Assembly: GCA_017450535.1 (NCBI GenBank) | Contig: JAFSTK010000094.1 | Span: 1-43,607, forward strand | Origin: Treponema sp. | GTDB lineage: Bacteria > Spirochaetota > Spirochaetia > Treponematales > Treponemataceae | Reading direction: 5' to 3' | DNA length: 43,607 nucleotides | Part shown: positions 15,575 to 23,015 of the stretch, one piece after another | Numbering within the stretch: the stretch's first letter is position 1 | Layout: each line of letters starts with the position of its first letter | Made by a program: the position numbers and the translations under genes | Notes under the pieces: generated by a model | Told to the model about the DNA's origin: nothing | Database searches by the model: none | The model's input: the letters and a program-made list of their open reading frames with translations, nothing else

Positions 15575-15669
15575 TGCGTTAAGGATTGTAGGGGCGCGAA
15601 GCGTTGCCGGAGGCAATGGAGCGCGGTTAGCGCGGAACCCCGAAAAGCCTGACCCGAAGGGGAACGCCC
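15575..15669 (+). repeat. multi-hairpin repeat, copy R3
   Basis: Shortest copy. Same left end (TGCGTTAAGGATTGTAGGGG) and right end (GGGGAACGCCC). The loop of the first hairpin is changed with its stem kept (TTGCC-GGA-GGCAA), and the second is GCGCGGTTAGCGC instead of GCGCGAGAGCGC. Loop changes with intact stems argue for a maintained structure. Confidence 0.85.
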
Positions 15670-15707
15670 TAATATGGGGGATTTTTTATGTCAATTTTTG
15701 GCTTCTG

Positions 15708-15716
15708 TGGTATAAT
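15708..15716 (+). promoter_or_regulatory. extended -10 promoter element
   Basis: TGGTATAAT at 15708-15716 fits an extended -10 (TGn-TATAAT). The -35 region is poor. The following stretch to 15899 holds no convincing gene, only a 20-codon ORF (15833-15895) without a ribosome binding site, so a leader of about 180 bases would precede the small genes at 15900 and 16027. Confidence 0.35.
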
Positions 15717-15899
15717 TACCTATAATAAGTAAGTTGAATAAGGGTGAATTTAACTTTTAGGCATAGTTTTTCACTCGGAATGAATACTTTAAGTATTAGT
15801 AGCTATCTAAGATAGGACAGGAACGCTAAAAAATGACAAATACGCTTATTGATAATTCTGCCAACTTAAAACTTGTGGACACAATACTTTTGTGATTCA

Positions 15900-16016
15900 A
15901 TGGCTAATTCAAGACATAGAATTATAGAGTGTCCGGTGTGTGGAAAATATATTGATGATGCTTTTAATGAAGATAAAGAAAGCAAAAATATTATCGCGTC
16001 TTCGGCAATCACCTGA
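15900..16016 (+). CDS. 38-residue protein with a CPVCGK zinc-knuckle motif
   Basis: A short ORF from the ATG at 15900 to the TGA at 16014-16016. It begins MANSRHRIIECPVCGKYIDD; the CPVCGK pair of cysteines is a half zinc ribbon. No clear ribosome binding site is seen before it. GAGAGG, the ribosome binding site of the next gene, overlaps its stop, which suggests coupling with the DUF1653 gene. It could be a micro-protein or the start of a truncated zinc-ribbon protein. Confidence 0.35.
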   Translation: MANSRHRIIECPVCGKYIDDAFNEDKESKNIIASSAIT

Positions 16017-16026
16017 GAGGTAAAAC

Positions 16027-16254
16027 ATGAACACCCTAAAAATCCACGGAATCTACAAACACTTCAAAGGAAAGCTGTATATCGTTGAAGATGTGGCATT
16101 CCATTCGGAAACAAAAGAAGAATATGTCGTGTATCGCAGGTTATACGATGACTGTTCTTTATGGATTCGTCCGAAAGAGATGTTTTTGAGCGAAGTTGAC
16201 CATGAAAAATATCCTGATGTGAAACAGAAGTATCGGTTTGAATTGCAAAACTAG
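16027..16254 (+). CDS. DUF1653 family small protein
   Basis: The 75-residue protein shows the DUF1653 pattern: [20 protein letters not shown], then [15 protein letters not shown] and [21 protein letters not shown]. The family is widespread in bacteria, forms a compact beta-barrel-like domain and has no proven function. The start at ATG 16027 has AGAGG at 16018-16022 upstream. It lies at the boundary between the accessory island and the gal genes. Confidence 0.8.
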   Translation: MNTLKIHGIYKHFKGKLYIVEDVAFHSETKEEYVVYRRLYDDCSLWIRPKEMFLSEVDHEKYPDVKQKYRFELQN

Positions 16255-16408
16255 AATATGATAATGTCTTGGAAAAGCAGTTAAGAATTTCAGCAACAGC
16301 TATTGGTTTTTGAAAATACTATCCTAAAATCGAGGTGGATTTTTCAAAAATCAGAAAAGAAAATCTGTGTTCCTTGTAAAAAAAATCAAAAATTTCCAGT
16401 AAAAGCAT

Positions 16409-16443
16409 TTGACATTTTGCGCAACCGGTTGCATAATAACGGT
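16409..16443 (+). promoter_or_regulatory. galT promoter with LacI-family operator in the spacer
   Basis: The -35 TTGACA (16409-16414) and -10 CATAAT (16432-16437) have a 17-base spacer almost filled by the perfect palindrome GCAACCGGTTGC (16421-16432). The same operator lies in the promoters at 20383 and 35298, so the LacI-type protein at 20418 very probably represses this promoter. Only six bases separate the -10 from the galT ATG, so the predicted transcript starts at or within a base or two of the start codon. Confidence 0.85.
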
Positions 16444-17955
16444 ATGAGCGTTTTTTCGGATATTAACAGACTGGCTTCTTATGGGCTCAAAACGGGCTTG
16501 ATTAAAGCGGACGATGTGATTTTTGTGAAAAACCAGTTGTTGCTCAATTTGGGGCTGGATGGTTTTGAGTCGGCGGAGCAGGCGGATGAATTGCCTGAGG
16601 TTTGTGTGGACGACCTTGAGGGCATTTTGAAAAATTTGCTGGATTATGCGGTGGCGCACAATTTGACTCTGAACGATGGTATTGCGGCGCGGGATTTGTT
16701 TGACACTAAGCTGATGGCGACGATGGTTTCTAAGCCGAGCGAGGTGATTGCGGAGTTCAAAGCCCGTTACGAAAAATCGCCTGAGGATGCGACGAATTTC
16801 TTCTACAAATTCAGTCAGGACACGGATTATATTCGTCGGTACCGCATTAAGCGCGATATGAAATGGCAGGCGGCGACTGAATACGGTGATTTGGATATTA
16901 CGATAAATCTTTCTAAGCCGGAAAAGGACCCCAAGGCGATTGCGGCGGCGCGGAACAGTACGCAGGTGACTTATCCGCAATGTCTGCTCTGTAAGGAAAA
17001 TGTGGGCTATGCGGGCAGGCTGAATCATGCGGCGCGGGAAAATCATCGCATTATTCCGCTGATGCTTGCGGGTGAGCAGTGGGGATTCCAGTATTCGCCG
17101 TATGTGTACTACAACGAGCACTGCATTGTGTTCAATTATGCTCACACGCCGATGAAAATCAGTCATCAGACTTTTGCGCGGCTCTTGGACTTTGTGGGGC
17201 AGTTTCCGCATTACACGCTGGGAAGCAACGCTGACTTGCCGATTGTGGGTGGGTCGATTTTGACGCATGACCATTTTCAGGGCGGGGCGTATGTGTTCCC
17301 GATGGCACGCGCGCCGATTGAGACGCCGATTTCTGTTCCGGGGTTTGATGATGTGCAGGCCGGTATCATCAAGTGGCCGATGAGCGTGATTCGTGTTTCG
17401 GCAAAAAATCCCGACAGGCTGATTGCGTTTGCTGACCATGTGCTGGAAGTGTGGCGGTCATACTCGGACGAGGCGGCGTTTATTTTTGCGGAGACTGACG
17501 GTGAGGCTCACAACACGCTGAATCCAATTGCGCGGAGAAAGGGCGATTTGTATGAGCTGGATTTGGTTTTGCGCAACAATATCACGACAAAAGAGCATCC
17601 GCTAGGCGTGTTCCATCCTCATGCGGAACTGCATCATATCAAAAAGGAAAACATCGGTCTGATAGAAGTGATGGGGCTTGCGATTCTTCCCGGTCGGCTC
17701 AAGACGGAATTTGCGGAGCTGGGAAAGGCGATTGTTTCTGGCGCGGACATTCGTGCGGACGAGACGCTTTCCAAACACGCCGATTGGGTTGATGAAATCA
17801 AGGCGAAGTATCCGCAGATTGATGCGGCGAATGTGGACGGCATTTTGCGCACGGAGACGGGCATTGTCTTTAGCAAGGTGCTGGAACATGCGGGCGTGTT
17901 CAAACGTACTGCGGAAGGAAAAGAAGCGTTTTTGCGGTTTGTGAAATCGTTGTGA
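16444..17955 (+). CDS. galT: UDP-glucose--hexose-1-phosphate uridylyltransferase
   Basis: GalT transfers UMP between UDP-glucose and galactose-1-phosphate in the Leloir pathway. The 503-residue length and N-terminus (SDINRLASYGLKTGLIKADD) fit the Firmicutes-type GalT family rather than the shorter E. coli type. The HIT-like catalytic region shows THDHFQGGAYVFP. I start it at ATG 16444 because upstream codons run through the promoter and operator and have no family similarity. With that start the mRNA is predicted to be leaderless, as no ribosome binding site is available. It is the first gene of galT-galM-galK; a structured repeat (R4) follows two bases after its stop. Confidence 0.92.
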   Translation: MSVFSDINRLASYGLKTGLIKADDVIFVKNQLLLNLGLDGFESAEQADELPEVCVDDLEGILKNLLDYAVAHNLTLNDGIAARDLFDTKLMATMVSKPSEVIAEFKARYEKSPEDATNFFYKFSQDTDYIRRYRIKRDMKWQAATEYGDLDITINLSKPEKDPKAIAAARNSTQVTYPQCLLCKENVGYAGRLNHAARENHRIIPLMLAGEQWGFQYSPYVYYNEHCIVFNYAHTPMKISHQTFARLLDFVGQFPHYTLGSNADLPIVGGSILTHDHFQGGAYVFPMARAPIETPISVPGFDDVQAGIIKWPMSVIRVSAKNPDRLIAFADHVLEVWRSYSDEAAFIFAETDGEAHNTLNPIARRKGDLYELDLVLRNNITTKEHPLGVFHPHAELHHIKKENIGLIEVMGLAILPGRLKTEFAELGKAIVSGADIRADETLSKHADWVDEIKAKYPQIDAANVDGILRTETGIVFSKVLEHAGVFKRTAEGKEAFLRFVKSL

Positions 17956-17956
17956 A

Positions 17957-18059
17957 TGCGCAAGGGATTGGAGTGGCGCGTCAGCGTTCTGCGAAGCAGA
18001 ATGAAGCGGCAGCGGAACCACGCAAAGCCCGACCCGGAGCGCAACGACGGGATGCGCCC
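17957..18059 (+). repeat. multi-hairpin repeat, diverged copy R4, inside the gal operon
   Basis: The spacer between galT and galM aligns with R2 along its whole length. The left end is TGCGCAAGGGATTGGAGTGG, GGAACCACGCAAAGCCCGACCCG lies in the middle in two conserved blocks, and GATGCGCCC ends it. The first hairpin is CTGC-GAA-GCAG instead of TTGCC-GTA-GGCAA. It is transcribed with the operon and could influence galT/galM ratios. The reading frame through it (from 17956) is not a plausible galM extension. Confidence 0.7.
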
Positions 18060-18072
18060 AAAAGAAGGAAAG

Positions 18073-19122
18073 ATGAAAACAGAACGGACTGAACTTGAAA
18101 ACGGAATTTTTCTCTACACGGTGACAAACGGTCGGGTGTCGTTTTGCGCGATGAATTATGGTTGCACGCTCACGAATCTGTTTGTGCCGGATAAAAATGG
18201 AAAGGCGACGGACATTCTGTTGGGCTATGACTCGCTCGCGGAATGGAAGGCGGGAACGGAAGCGCACAACGCGATTGTTGGTCGGGTGGCGAATCGGATT
18301 CGGGGCGCGGCTTTTTCGCTTGATGGCGTGACCTATTCGCTCGACAAAAACGACAAGACTCCGGTGGGAACGAATTGTTTGCACGGCGGGTTCAACCGGT
18401 TTGAAAAAATGGTGTGGCAGTCAGAGGCGTTTTCTGCGGACGGTGCGGCGGGTGTTCGTTTTGTGAGGACGAGTGCGGACGGTGAGCAGGGATTTCCTGG
18501 CGCGGTGCAGATGACGGTGACGTATACGCTGACTGACGGTGATGAGCTGATTTTGGAATACACGGCGACGGCGGACAAGGCGACTCCGCTCAATCTGACA
18601 AATCATGCGTATTTTAATCTGGACGGCGCGGGGTCGGTGATGGAGCATCGGTTGCAGTTGGATTGCGACGAGGTTCTGGAGCTGGGAAGCGATTTTGTTC
18701 CGACGGGAAAAGTGCTTTCTGTCTCTGGCACGCCATTTGATTTTCGCACGGAAAAGGCTGTGGGAAAAGATGTGGCGGAAGTTGTCAGCAGTCATCTGGC
18801 GCGAACGGGTGCAGATGTCCGTGGGTATGACCATTGTTTTGTGACTCGCGCGGACGAATCTGCGGTGGTGCGTCTGGGTGAAGTGCGTTCTGAAAAATCG
18901 GGAATTGCCATGCGGATTTCGACGAATCAACGCGGTGTGCAAGTGTACACGGGCAATTTTCTGGAAGGCGTGAAGGGGAAAGGCGGTGTGACGCAACACA
19001 AATACGACGGCATTTGTTTTGAGACGCAACGATTTCCGAATGCGATAAATGAGCCGGCGTTTCCGAGCTGCTTGTTGCGGCCGGACGAACGGTATTGGTC
19101 AAAAACAATTTTTTTATTTTAA
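18073..19122 (+). CDS. galM: aldose 1-epimerase (mutarotase)
   Basis: The 349-residue protein interconverts beta- and alpha-galactose so that galactokinase receives the alpha anomer. Family landmarks are NYGCTLTNLFVPD near the N-terminus, IVGRVANRI, LNLTNHAYFNLDG (with the conserved histidine), a YDHCFV segment containing the second histidine, and GVQVYTGNFL. The ATG at 18073 is preceded by GAAGGAAAG; an upstream ATG at 17956 would add 39 residues encoded by repeat R4 and is rejected. It is the second gene of galT-galM-galK, 14 bases before galK. Confidence 0.92.
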   Translation: MKTERTELENGIFLYTVTNGRVSFCAMNYGCTLTNLFVPDKNGKATDILLGYDSLAEWKAGTEAHNAIVGRVANRIRGAAFSLDGVTYSLDKNDKTPVGTNCLHGGFNRFEKMVWQSEAFSADGAAGVRFVRTSADGEQGFPGAVQMTVTYTLTDGDELILEYTATADKATPLNLTNHAYFNLDGAGSVMEHRLQLDCDEVLELGSDFVPTGKVLSVSGTPFDFRTEKAVGKDVAEVVSSHLARTGADVRGYDHCFVTRADESAVVRLGEVRSEKSGIAMRISTNQRGVQVYTGNFLEGVKGKGGVTQHKYDGICFETQRFPNAINEPAFPSCLLRPDERYWSKTIFLF

Positions 19123-19136
19123 GAGAGGCGTGAATT

Positions 19137-20336
19137 ATGGCAAGCACATTGACAGCGAAAGAGTACAATCCCGATGATTTAACGGCGGCGTTTGTAAAGT
19201 TGTACGGCGGAAACGAAAAGGATGTGGCGGTTTTTTCTTCACCGGCGCGAATCAACATCATCGGCGAGCATATTGACTACAACGGCGGAAAAGTGTTTCC
19301 GGCGGCAATTAACCGCTATCTGTATGTGGCAATCCGAAAGCGCGAGGACAGCAAAATTGTGTACAACGATGTGCGCTTTCCGGGAACATATGAATTCGAT
19401 GTGAATGACATTTTTGTGTATGACAAAAAAAATGATTACGCCAATTATCTGAACGGCATTTTGAGTCAGCTGAAAGAGCGCGGCTGTTCGTTTCCGTGCG
19501 GATTTGACGTGCTGATGGCGAGCAATGTTCCGGCGGGTGGCGGCATTTCGTCTTCGTCGGCGCTGGAATGCGGCTTTGCGTATGCGGTGAGCGAGACTTT
19601 TGGCTTTGGCATTGACCGTGTGGAAATCGCAAAACTGGGGCAGATGAGCGAGCATCGGTTTATGGGCGTGAATTGCGGCATCATGGACCAGTTTATCATC
19701 GCCACGGGAAAGAAGAATTTTGCCGAAAAACTGGATTGCGCCACTTTGGAATACGAGTATGCGCCGCTTGATTTGGGCGATTATCGTTTTGTGGTGATGA
19801 ACACGAACAAAGTGCGCCGCCTTGCCGACAGCAAATACAATGAGCGCAGAAGTCAGTGCGAGGAAGCGTTAAAAATCTTAAAAGCAAGCGGCGTAGAAAT
19901 CAAAGCCCTGTGCGATATAAGTCCAAAACTGTGGGATTCGACAAAAGATTTTATTTCTGACCCGATTCTGCAAAAGCGGGCAAAACACTGTGTCTACGAG
20001 AACCAGCGCGTGCTTGATGCGGTTGATGCTCTCAACAAAGGCGATTTGGCAAAACTTGGCGCGCTCCTGAACGATTCTCATGCCTCTCTTAAAGATGACT
20101 ACGAGGTGACTGGCATTGAGCTGGACACGCTTGCCGAGACTGCGCAGAAACAGGATGGTTGTCTTGGCGCGCGCATGACGGGAGCGGGGTTTGGCGGTTG
20201 TGCGATTGCGCTTGTGCACAAAGACAAACTGGACGCTTTCATCGAATCGGTGCAGTCTGCGTACGTGGCAAAAATCGGCTATGAGGCAGGATTTTTTGCC
20301 TGTGAGTCAGGAGACGGTGTAGCCCGGTATAAATAA
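19137..20336 (+). CDS. galK: galactokinase
   Basis: GalK phosphorylates alpha-D-galactose with ATP to galactose-1-phosphate, the substrate of GalT. The 399-residue protein shows the three GHMP-kinase motifs: the signature ARINIIGEHIDYNGG near residues 37-51, the ATP loop PAGGGISSSSALE near 132-144, and the C-terminal GARMTGAGFGG near 344-354. Its start has GAGAGG ten or so bases upstream. It ends the first gal operon; no strong terminator is seen between it and the lacI promoter 46 bases on. Confidence 0.94.
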   Translation: MASTLTAKEYNPDDLTAAFVKLYGGNEKDVAVFSSPARINIIGEHIDYNGGKVFPAAINRYLYVAIRKREDSKIVYNDVRFPGTYEFDVNDIFVYDKKNDYANYLNGILSQLKERGCSFPCGFDVLMASNVPAGGGISSSSALECGFAYAVSETFGFGIDRVEIAKLGQMSEHRFMGVNCGIMDQFIIATGKKNFAEKLDCATLEYEYAPLDLGDYRFVVMNTNKVRRLADSKYNERRSQCEEALKILKASGVEIKALCDISPKLWDSTKDFISDPILQKRAKHCVYENQRVLDAVDALNKGDLAKLGALLNDSHASLKDDYEVTGIELDTLAETAQKQDGCLGARMTGAGFGGCAIALVHKDKLDAFIESVQSAYVAKIGYEAGFFACESGDGVARYK

Positions 20337-20382
20337 AAAGTATGGTCTGCAAAAATTTTTCAAAAATTCTGAAAAAAAGCAT

Positions 20383-20433
20383 TTGACAAACTGCGCAACC
20401 GGTTGCATAATAAAGGTATGAACAATCGGTTGC
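20383..20433 (+). promoter_or_regulatory. lacI-operon promoter with two operators
   Basis: TTGACA (20383-20388) and CATAAT (20406-20411) are 17 bases apart. The perfect palindrome GCAACCGGTTGC (20395-20406) fills the spacer. A second, imperfect operator ending in CGGTTGCGCA lies over the first codons of lacI (about 20422-20433). Again only six bases separate the -10 from the ATG at 20418, so a leaderless transcript is predicted. Two sites could allow cooperative or looped repression, with autoregulation of the repressor. Confidence 0.83.
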
Positions 20434-21428
20434 GCACAGACAAGATTTTTACGATGGATGACCTTGCGCTGGAGTTGGGGCTTTCTAAAAGCACTGTCTC
20501 ACGCGCACTTTCTGGGTCAGGTCGAATTAGTGCGGCAACGGTGCAGAGAGTTAAAGATTGTGCTGAGCGAAATGGTTTTCGTCCAAATTTGGTGGCGAAG
20601 GCTCTCGCCGGGCAAAAAACACTGAATCTTGCAGCCGTTATGCCGCAGGAGTCAACGGCTTCTATGATGCTGTTTTACCATGAGTGTCTTTCGGGCATGA
20701 CGGTACGGGCGGCAAAAGAAGGATATAACATTTTGGTGTGTATGCTGGACAGCGAGAACACTGATCCACTGGAAGATGTGGTGCATAACCGCAAGGTGGA
20801 CGCTGTTATCCTGACGCAGCTCAAACACGATGACAAAAATGTTGCGCTGCTTGCGCAAGAGAACTTCCCGTTTGTGGTGATTGGTTCTGGCGCGGGCAAG
20901 GATATCGCGCAAGTGGACTCCAAGATGACGGAGAGTTGCGCGGCTTTTTCGGCGCAATGTGTTTCAAAACTGTCAGCGGGCGACAATGTGCTGTTTGTCT
21001 GCGGTTCGCTGGATGTTGAGGCGAACAACAACCGTCTGTCTGGATTTTTGTCGGCGATGGAAAACGCGCGCTTTGAGGGCATTCAGTATGCCATTTGTAC
21101 GGACGTTGCCGATGTAGAAAATGATTTGACCGTCAAGGACTGGAAGCTGATTCTGTGTTCTGATGACGTGGTTTGTCTGCGGGTGATGGAATCACTCAAG
21201 CGGCTGGGTGTGCAGATTGGAACGAATGTGCTTTTGGCCTCGCTCCATGACAGCATTCTGTTGGAATCAAGTGTGCCTTCAGTGAGCGCGTTACGGGTAA
21301 ACGCTTTTACGCTGGGGGAAAAAGCGGCGGATGTCGCGCTCAATATGTTGGGCGGGAATTCTTACGAAGAAATGAATTACGTTGACTGTTCGTTTGAAAT
21401 GCGGGAGTCAACGGGTAGGGAGCGTTAA
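20418..21428 (+). CDS. LacI/GalR-family transcriptional regulator of the galactan regulon
   Basis: The 336-residue protein has an N-terminal LacI helix-turn-helix and hinge (MDDLALELGLSKSTVSRALS, residues 13-32), then RISAATVQRVKDCAERNGFRPN, and a periplasmic-binding-protein-like sensor domain ending SFEMRES. ATG 20418 is taken as the start because the -10 box is six bases upstream; a TTG at 20403 lies in the operator. It probably binds the GCAACCGGTTGC palindromes before galT, itself and the lipoprotein gene at 35380, and is released by galactose or a galacto-oligosaccharide. The ligand is inferred from the neighbours. Confidence 0.9.
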   Translation: MNNRLRTDKIFTMDDLALELGLSKSTVSRALSGSGRISAATVQRVKDCAERNGFRPNLVAKALAGQKTLNLAAVMPQESTASMMLFYHECLSGMTVRAAKEGYNILVCMLDSENTDPLEDVVHNRKVDAVILTQLKHDDKNVALLAQENFPFVVIGSGAGKDIAQVDSKMTESCAAFSAQCVSKLSAGDNVLFVCGSLDVEANNNRLSGFLSAMENARFEGIQYAICTDVADVENDLTVKDWKLILCSDDVVCLRVMESLKRLGVQIGTNVLLASLHDSILLESSVPSVSALRVNAFTLGEKAADVALNMLGGNSYEEMNYVDCSFEMRESTGRER

Positions 21429-21429
21429 G

Positions 21430-21453
21430 AAAAATCTGCGGTGCAGATTTTTT
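21430..21453 (+). terminator. terminator-like hairpin after lacI
   Basis: AAAAATCTGC (21430-21439) pairs with GCAGATTTTT around a GGT loop and ends in six T. The stem is weak in GC, so it may attenuate rather than stop transcription and set a lower level for downstream genes. A second hairpin, GCGGC-TGT-GCCGC (21467-21479), follows. Confidence 0.5.
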
Positions 21454-21526
21454 AGCGAGTCTCCGAGCGGCTGTGCCGCGAAGGTGGATTCTTACCCAAC
21501 CATTATAAAATACAGGGGTTATGTGT

Positions 21527-22717
21527 ATGAAAAAGGTAGCGTTAATGGCAGTGTGTGTTGCGGCGATTTTTTCGTTTGTGGCATGTAGCAAAAAAACGAA
21601 CGACGGAAAAATCACTTTGACAGTGTGGGAATCAACCAATGGTCCTGATGAATTCATCCGGCAGGCTGGCGAAATCTACACGCAGTCTCATCCGAACGTA
21701 ACGATTAAATATGTGAACGTGGAATTGGGCGATGCGGTTGGTCAGATTGCGTTGGACGGTCCTGCGGGAAAAGGTGCGGATGTTTTTGCGGCTCCAAATG
21801 ACCGCCTCAGCTCATTGGTTACCGGTGGTCACGTGCTGGCAACATCTAACCCCGATGAGGTAAAAACTCATGCGCTGGCTTCTTGTGTAAAGGCACTTAC
21901 CAGCAATGGTGTGATGTACGGCTACCCGGTCTCTGCGGAAACATACGCGCTCTTTTACAACAAAGCGTTGATTAAAGAAAATGAAGTGCCCAAGACATGG
22001 CTTGATTTGGCAGAGTGGGCGAAAAAGTTCAATGTAACTCACCCCGACAAATATGGCTTTGTGATGAACGTGGGCGAAGGTTACTACACGATTATCTTTA
22101 CGACGGGCGAAGGAAACCGCTTGTTTGGCGAAAACGGCGATGACCATGAGCATTCAAACATCAACTCAGAAAAATCAATTAAAGGCATGAAGTTCTTCCA
22201 GGCGTTGCGTGGCGCGCTCAATGTTCCTGCGTCAGATTTGGACACGGCGAGTGTAGACGGCGCATTCCAGGGCGGAAGAGCGGCAATGCACATCACGGGC
22301 TTGTGGAATGTCGTTCCGTTTACGAATGCGGGCATTGATTTTGGTGTCGCACCGATTCCGGCTCTGATGGGAGATAGCAAACCAGCCGCTTCATTCAGTG
22401 GAACGCGCGCCATGTTCGTTTCTGCCTACACTGACCACCCTACAGAAGCAAATGATTTTGCGCGCTTCTTGATGAGCGATGAAATGCAAAAACTGCGCTT
22501 TAAGTTGACCGGCGCGCTCCCCAGTGTGAACATTGAAATTGATAGTCCGTATGTGGGCGGGTTCTTGGAGCAGCTTAAATATGCGTTCCCCATGCCGTCA
22601 ATTCCAGAAATGGGTATGTATTGGGAAGCAATGAACAATGCGAGCAAGAACATTTGGGATGGCGCAGACGTTAAATCTGAGCTGGACGCTTGTAACGCAT
22701 CAATCGTAGGAAAATAG
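21527..22717 (+). CDS. ABC transporter sugar-binding lipoprotein (galacto-oligosaccharide candidate)
   Basis: The 396-residue protein is a MalE-type (CUT1) extracellular solute-binding protein. Its signal sequence ends at FVAC, giving lipidation at C20. ITLTVWESTNGPDEFIRQA and YGYPVSAETYALFYNKAL are typical of maltose/oligosaccharide binders. ATG 21527 is preferred over 21521 because AGGGG (21514-21518) is eight bases away. It delivers sugars to the permeases encoded at 23016 and 24332. Its place between a galactan-type regulator and galactanases suggests galacto-oligosaccharides as ligand (inference). A 290-base hairpin-filled spacer separates it from the permeases. Confidence 0.9.
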   Translation: MKKVALMAVCVAAIFSFVACSKKTNDGKITLTVWESTNGPDEFIRQAGEIYTQSHPNVTIKYVNVELGDAVGQIALDGPAGKGADVFAAPNDRLSSLVTGGHVLATSNPDEVKTHALASCVKALTSNGVMYGYPVSAETYALFYNKALIKENEVPKTWLDLAEWAKKFNVTHPDKYGFVMNVGEGYYTIIFTTGEGNRLFGENGDDHEHSNINSEKSIKGMKFFQALRGALNVPASDLDTASVDGAFQGGRAAMHITGLWNVVPFTNAGIDFGVAPIPALMGDSKPAASFSGTRAMFVSAYTDHPTEANDFARFLMSDEMQKLRFKLTGALPSVNIEIDSPYVGGFLEQLKYAFPMPSIPEMGMYWEAMNNASKNIWDGADVKSELDACNASIVGK

Positions 22718-22726
22718 GACACGCCC

Positions 22727-23002
22727 CCGCTAACGCAATAAGGAGGCATGATAAAAAGTACATCCGTGTACTTTTTATCATGTGCAGATTTTGCCGTTGG
22801 CAAAACTGCGATTTCGTGCCTCCTGCACGACCGCTAACGCGGAGTTTATAAGGAGGGCAAGATAAAAACTGCCTGAAATAGCGTCAGTTTTTATCTTTGT
22901 GAAGTTTGCGTTGCAAACTTTTTATCAACTGCTGTTCCTCATTGCATTGCGGAACAGCGTAAAAAGTCAAGTCGGAAATTGAAATTTCCTCATTGACTTT
23001 TT
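22727..23002 (+). repeat. array of covarying hairpins between binding-protein and permease genes
   Basis: No gene is visible here. Six hairpins follow one another. First is a perfect 15-bp stem ATGATAAAAAGTACA with TCCG loop (22748-22781). Others are GCAG-TTTTGCC/GGCAAAACTGC (22784-22809), CGTGC/GCACG with a CTCCT loop (22815-22829), AAGATAAAAACTG/CAGTTTTTATCTT (22859-22897), AAGTTTGC-GTT-GCAAACTT (22902-22920), and GCTGTTCC/GGAACAGC (22931-22958). The nested stem AAAAAGTCAA/TTGACTTTTT (22961-23002) ends three bases before the next ribosome binding site. The first and fourth are parts of a duplicated unit beginning CGCTAACGC and ATAAGGAGG; the stems differ but both sides changed together. A role in mRNA stability or setting binding-protein excess is likely. 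Confidence 0.75.
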
Positions 23003-23015
23003 ATGGGAGATGTCT

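Noticed and set aside
6697-15669. Integron attC sites and a cassette array
   Set aside because: The repeats are structured and sit after ORFs, but their ends (GCGTTAAGG and GGGAACGCC) do not fit the RYYYAAC...GTTRRRY rule, and no integron integrase is present.
17956-18072. Longer galM start at 17956
   Set aside because: The extra 39 codons are the R4 repeat and have no similarity to the epimerase family; ATG 18073 has a ribosome binding site.
16351-20957. Long minus-strand ORFs opposite galT, galM, galK and lacI
   Set aside because: They are arginine- and histidine-rich reading frames created by the codon bias of the genes on the plus strand, with no family resemblance or start signals.
22748-22837. 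29-codon ORF behind GGAGG in the hairpin array
   Set aside because: GGAGG is only one base from the ATG, and the codons coincide with the arms of the hairpins, whose base pairing explains the sequence better.
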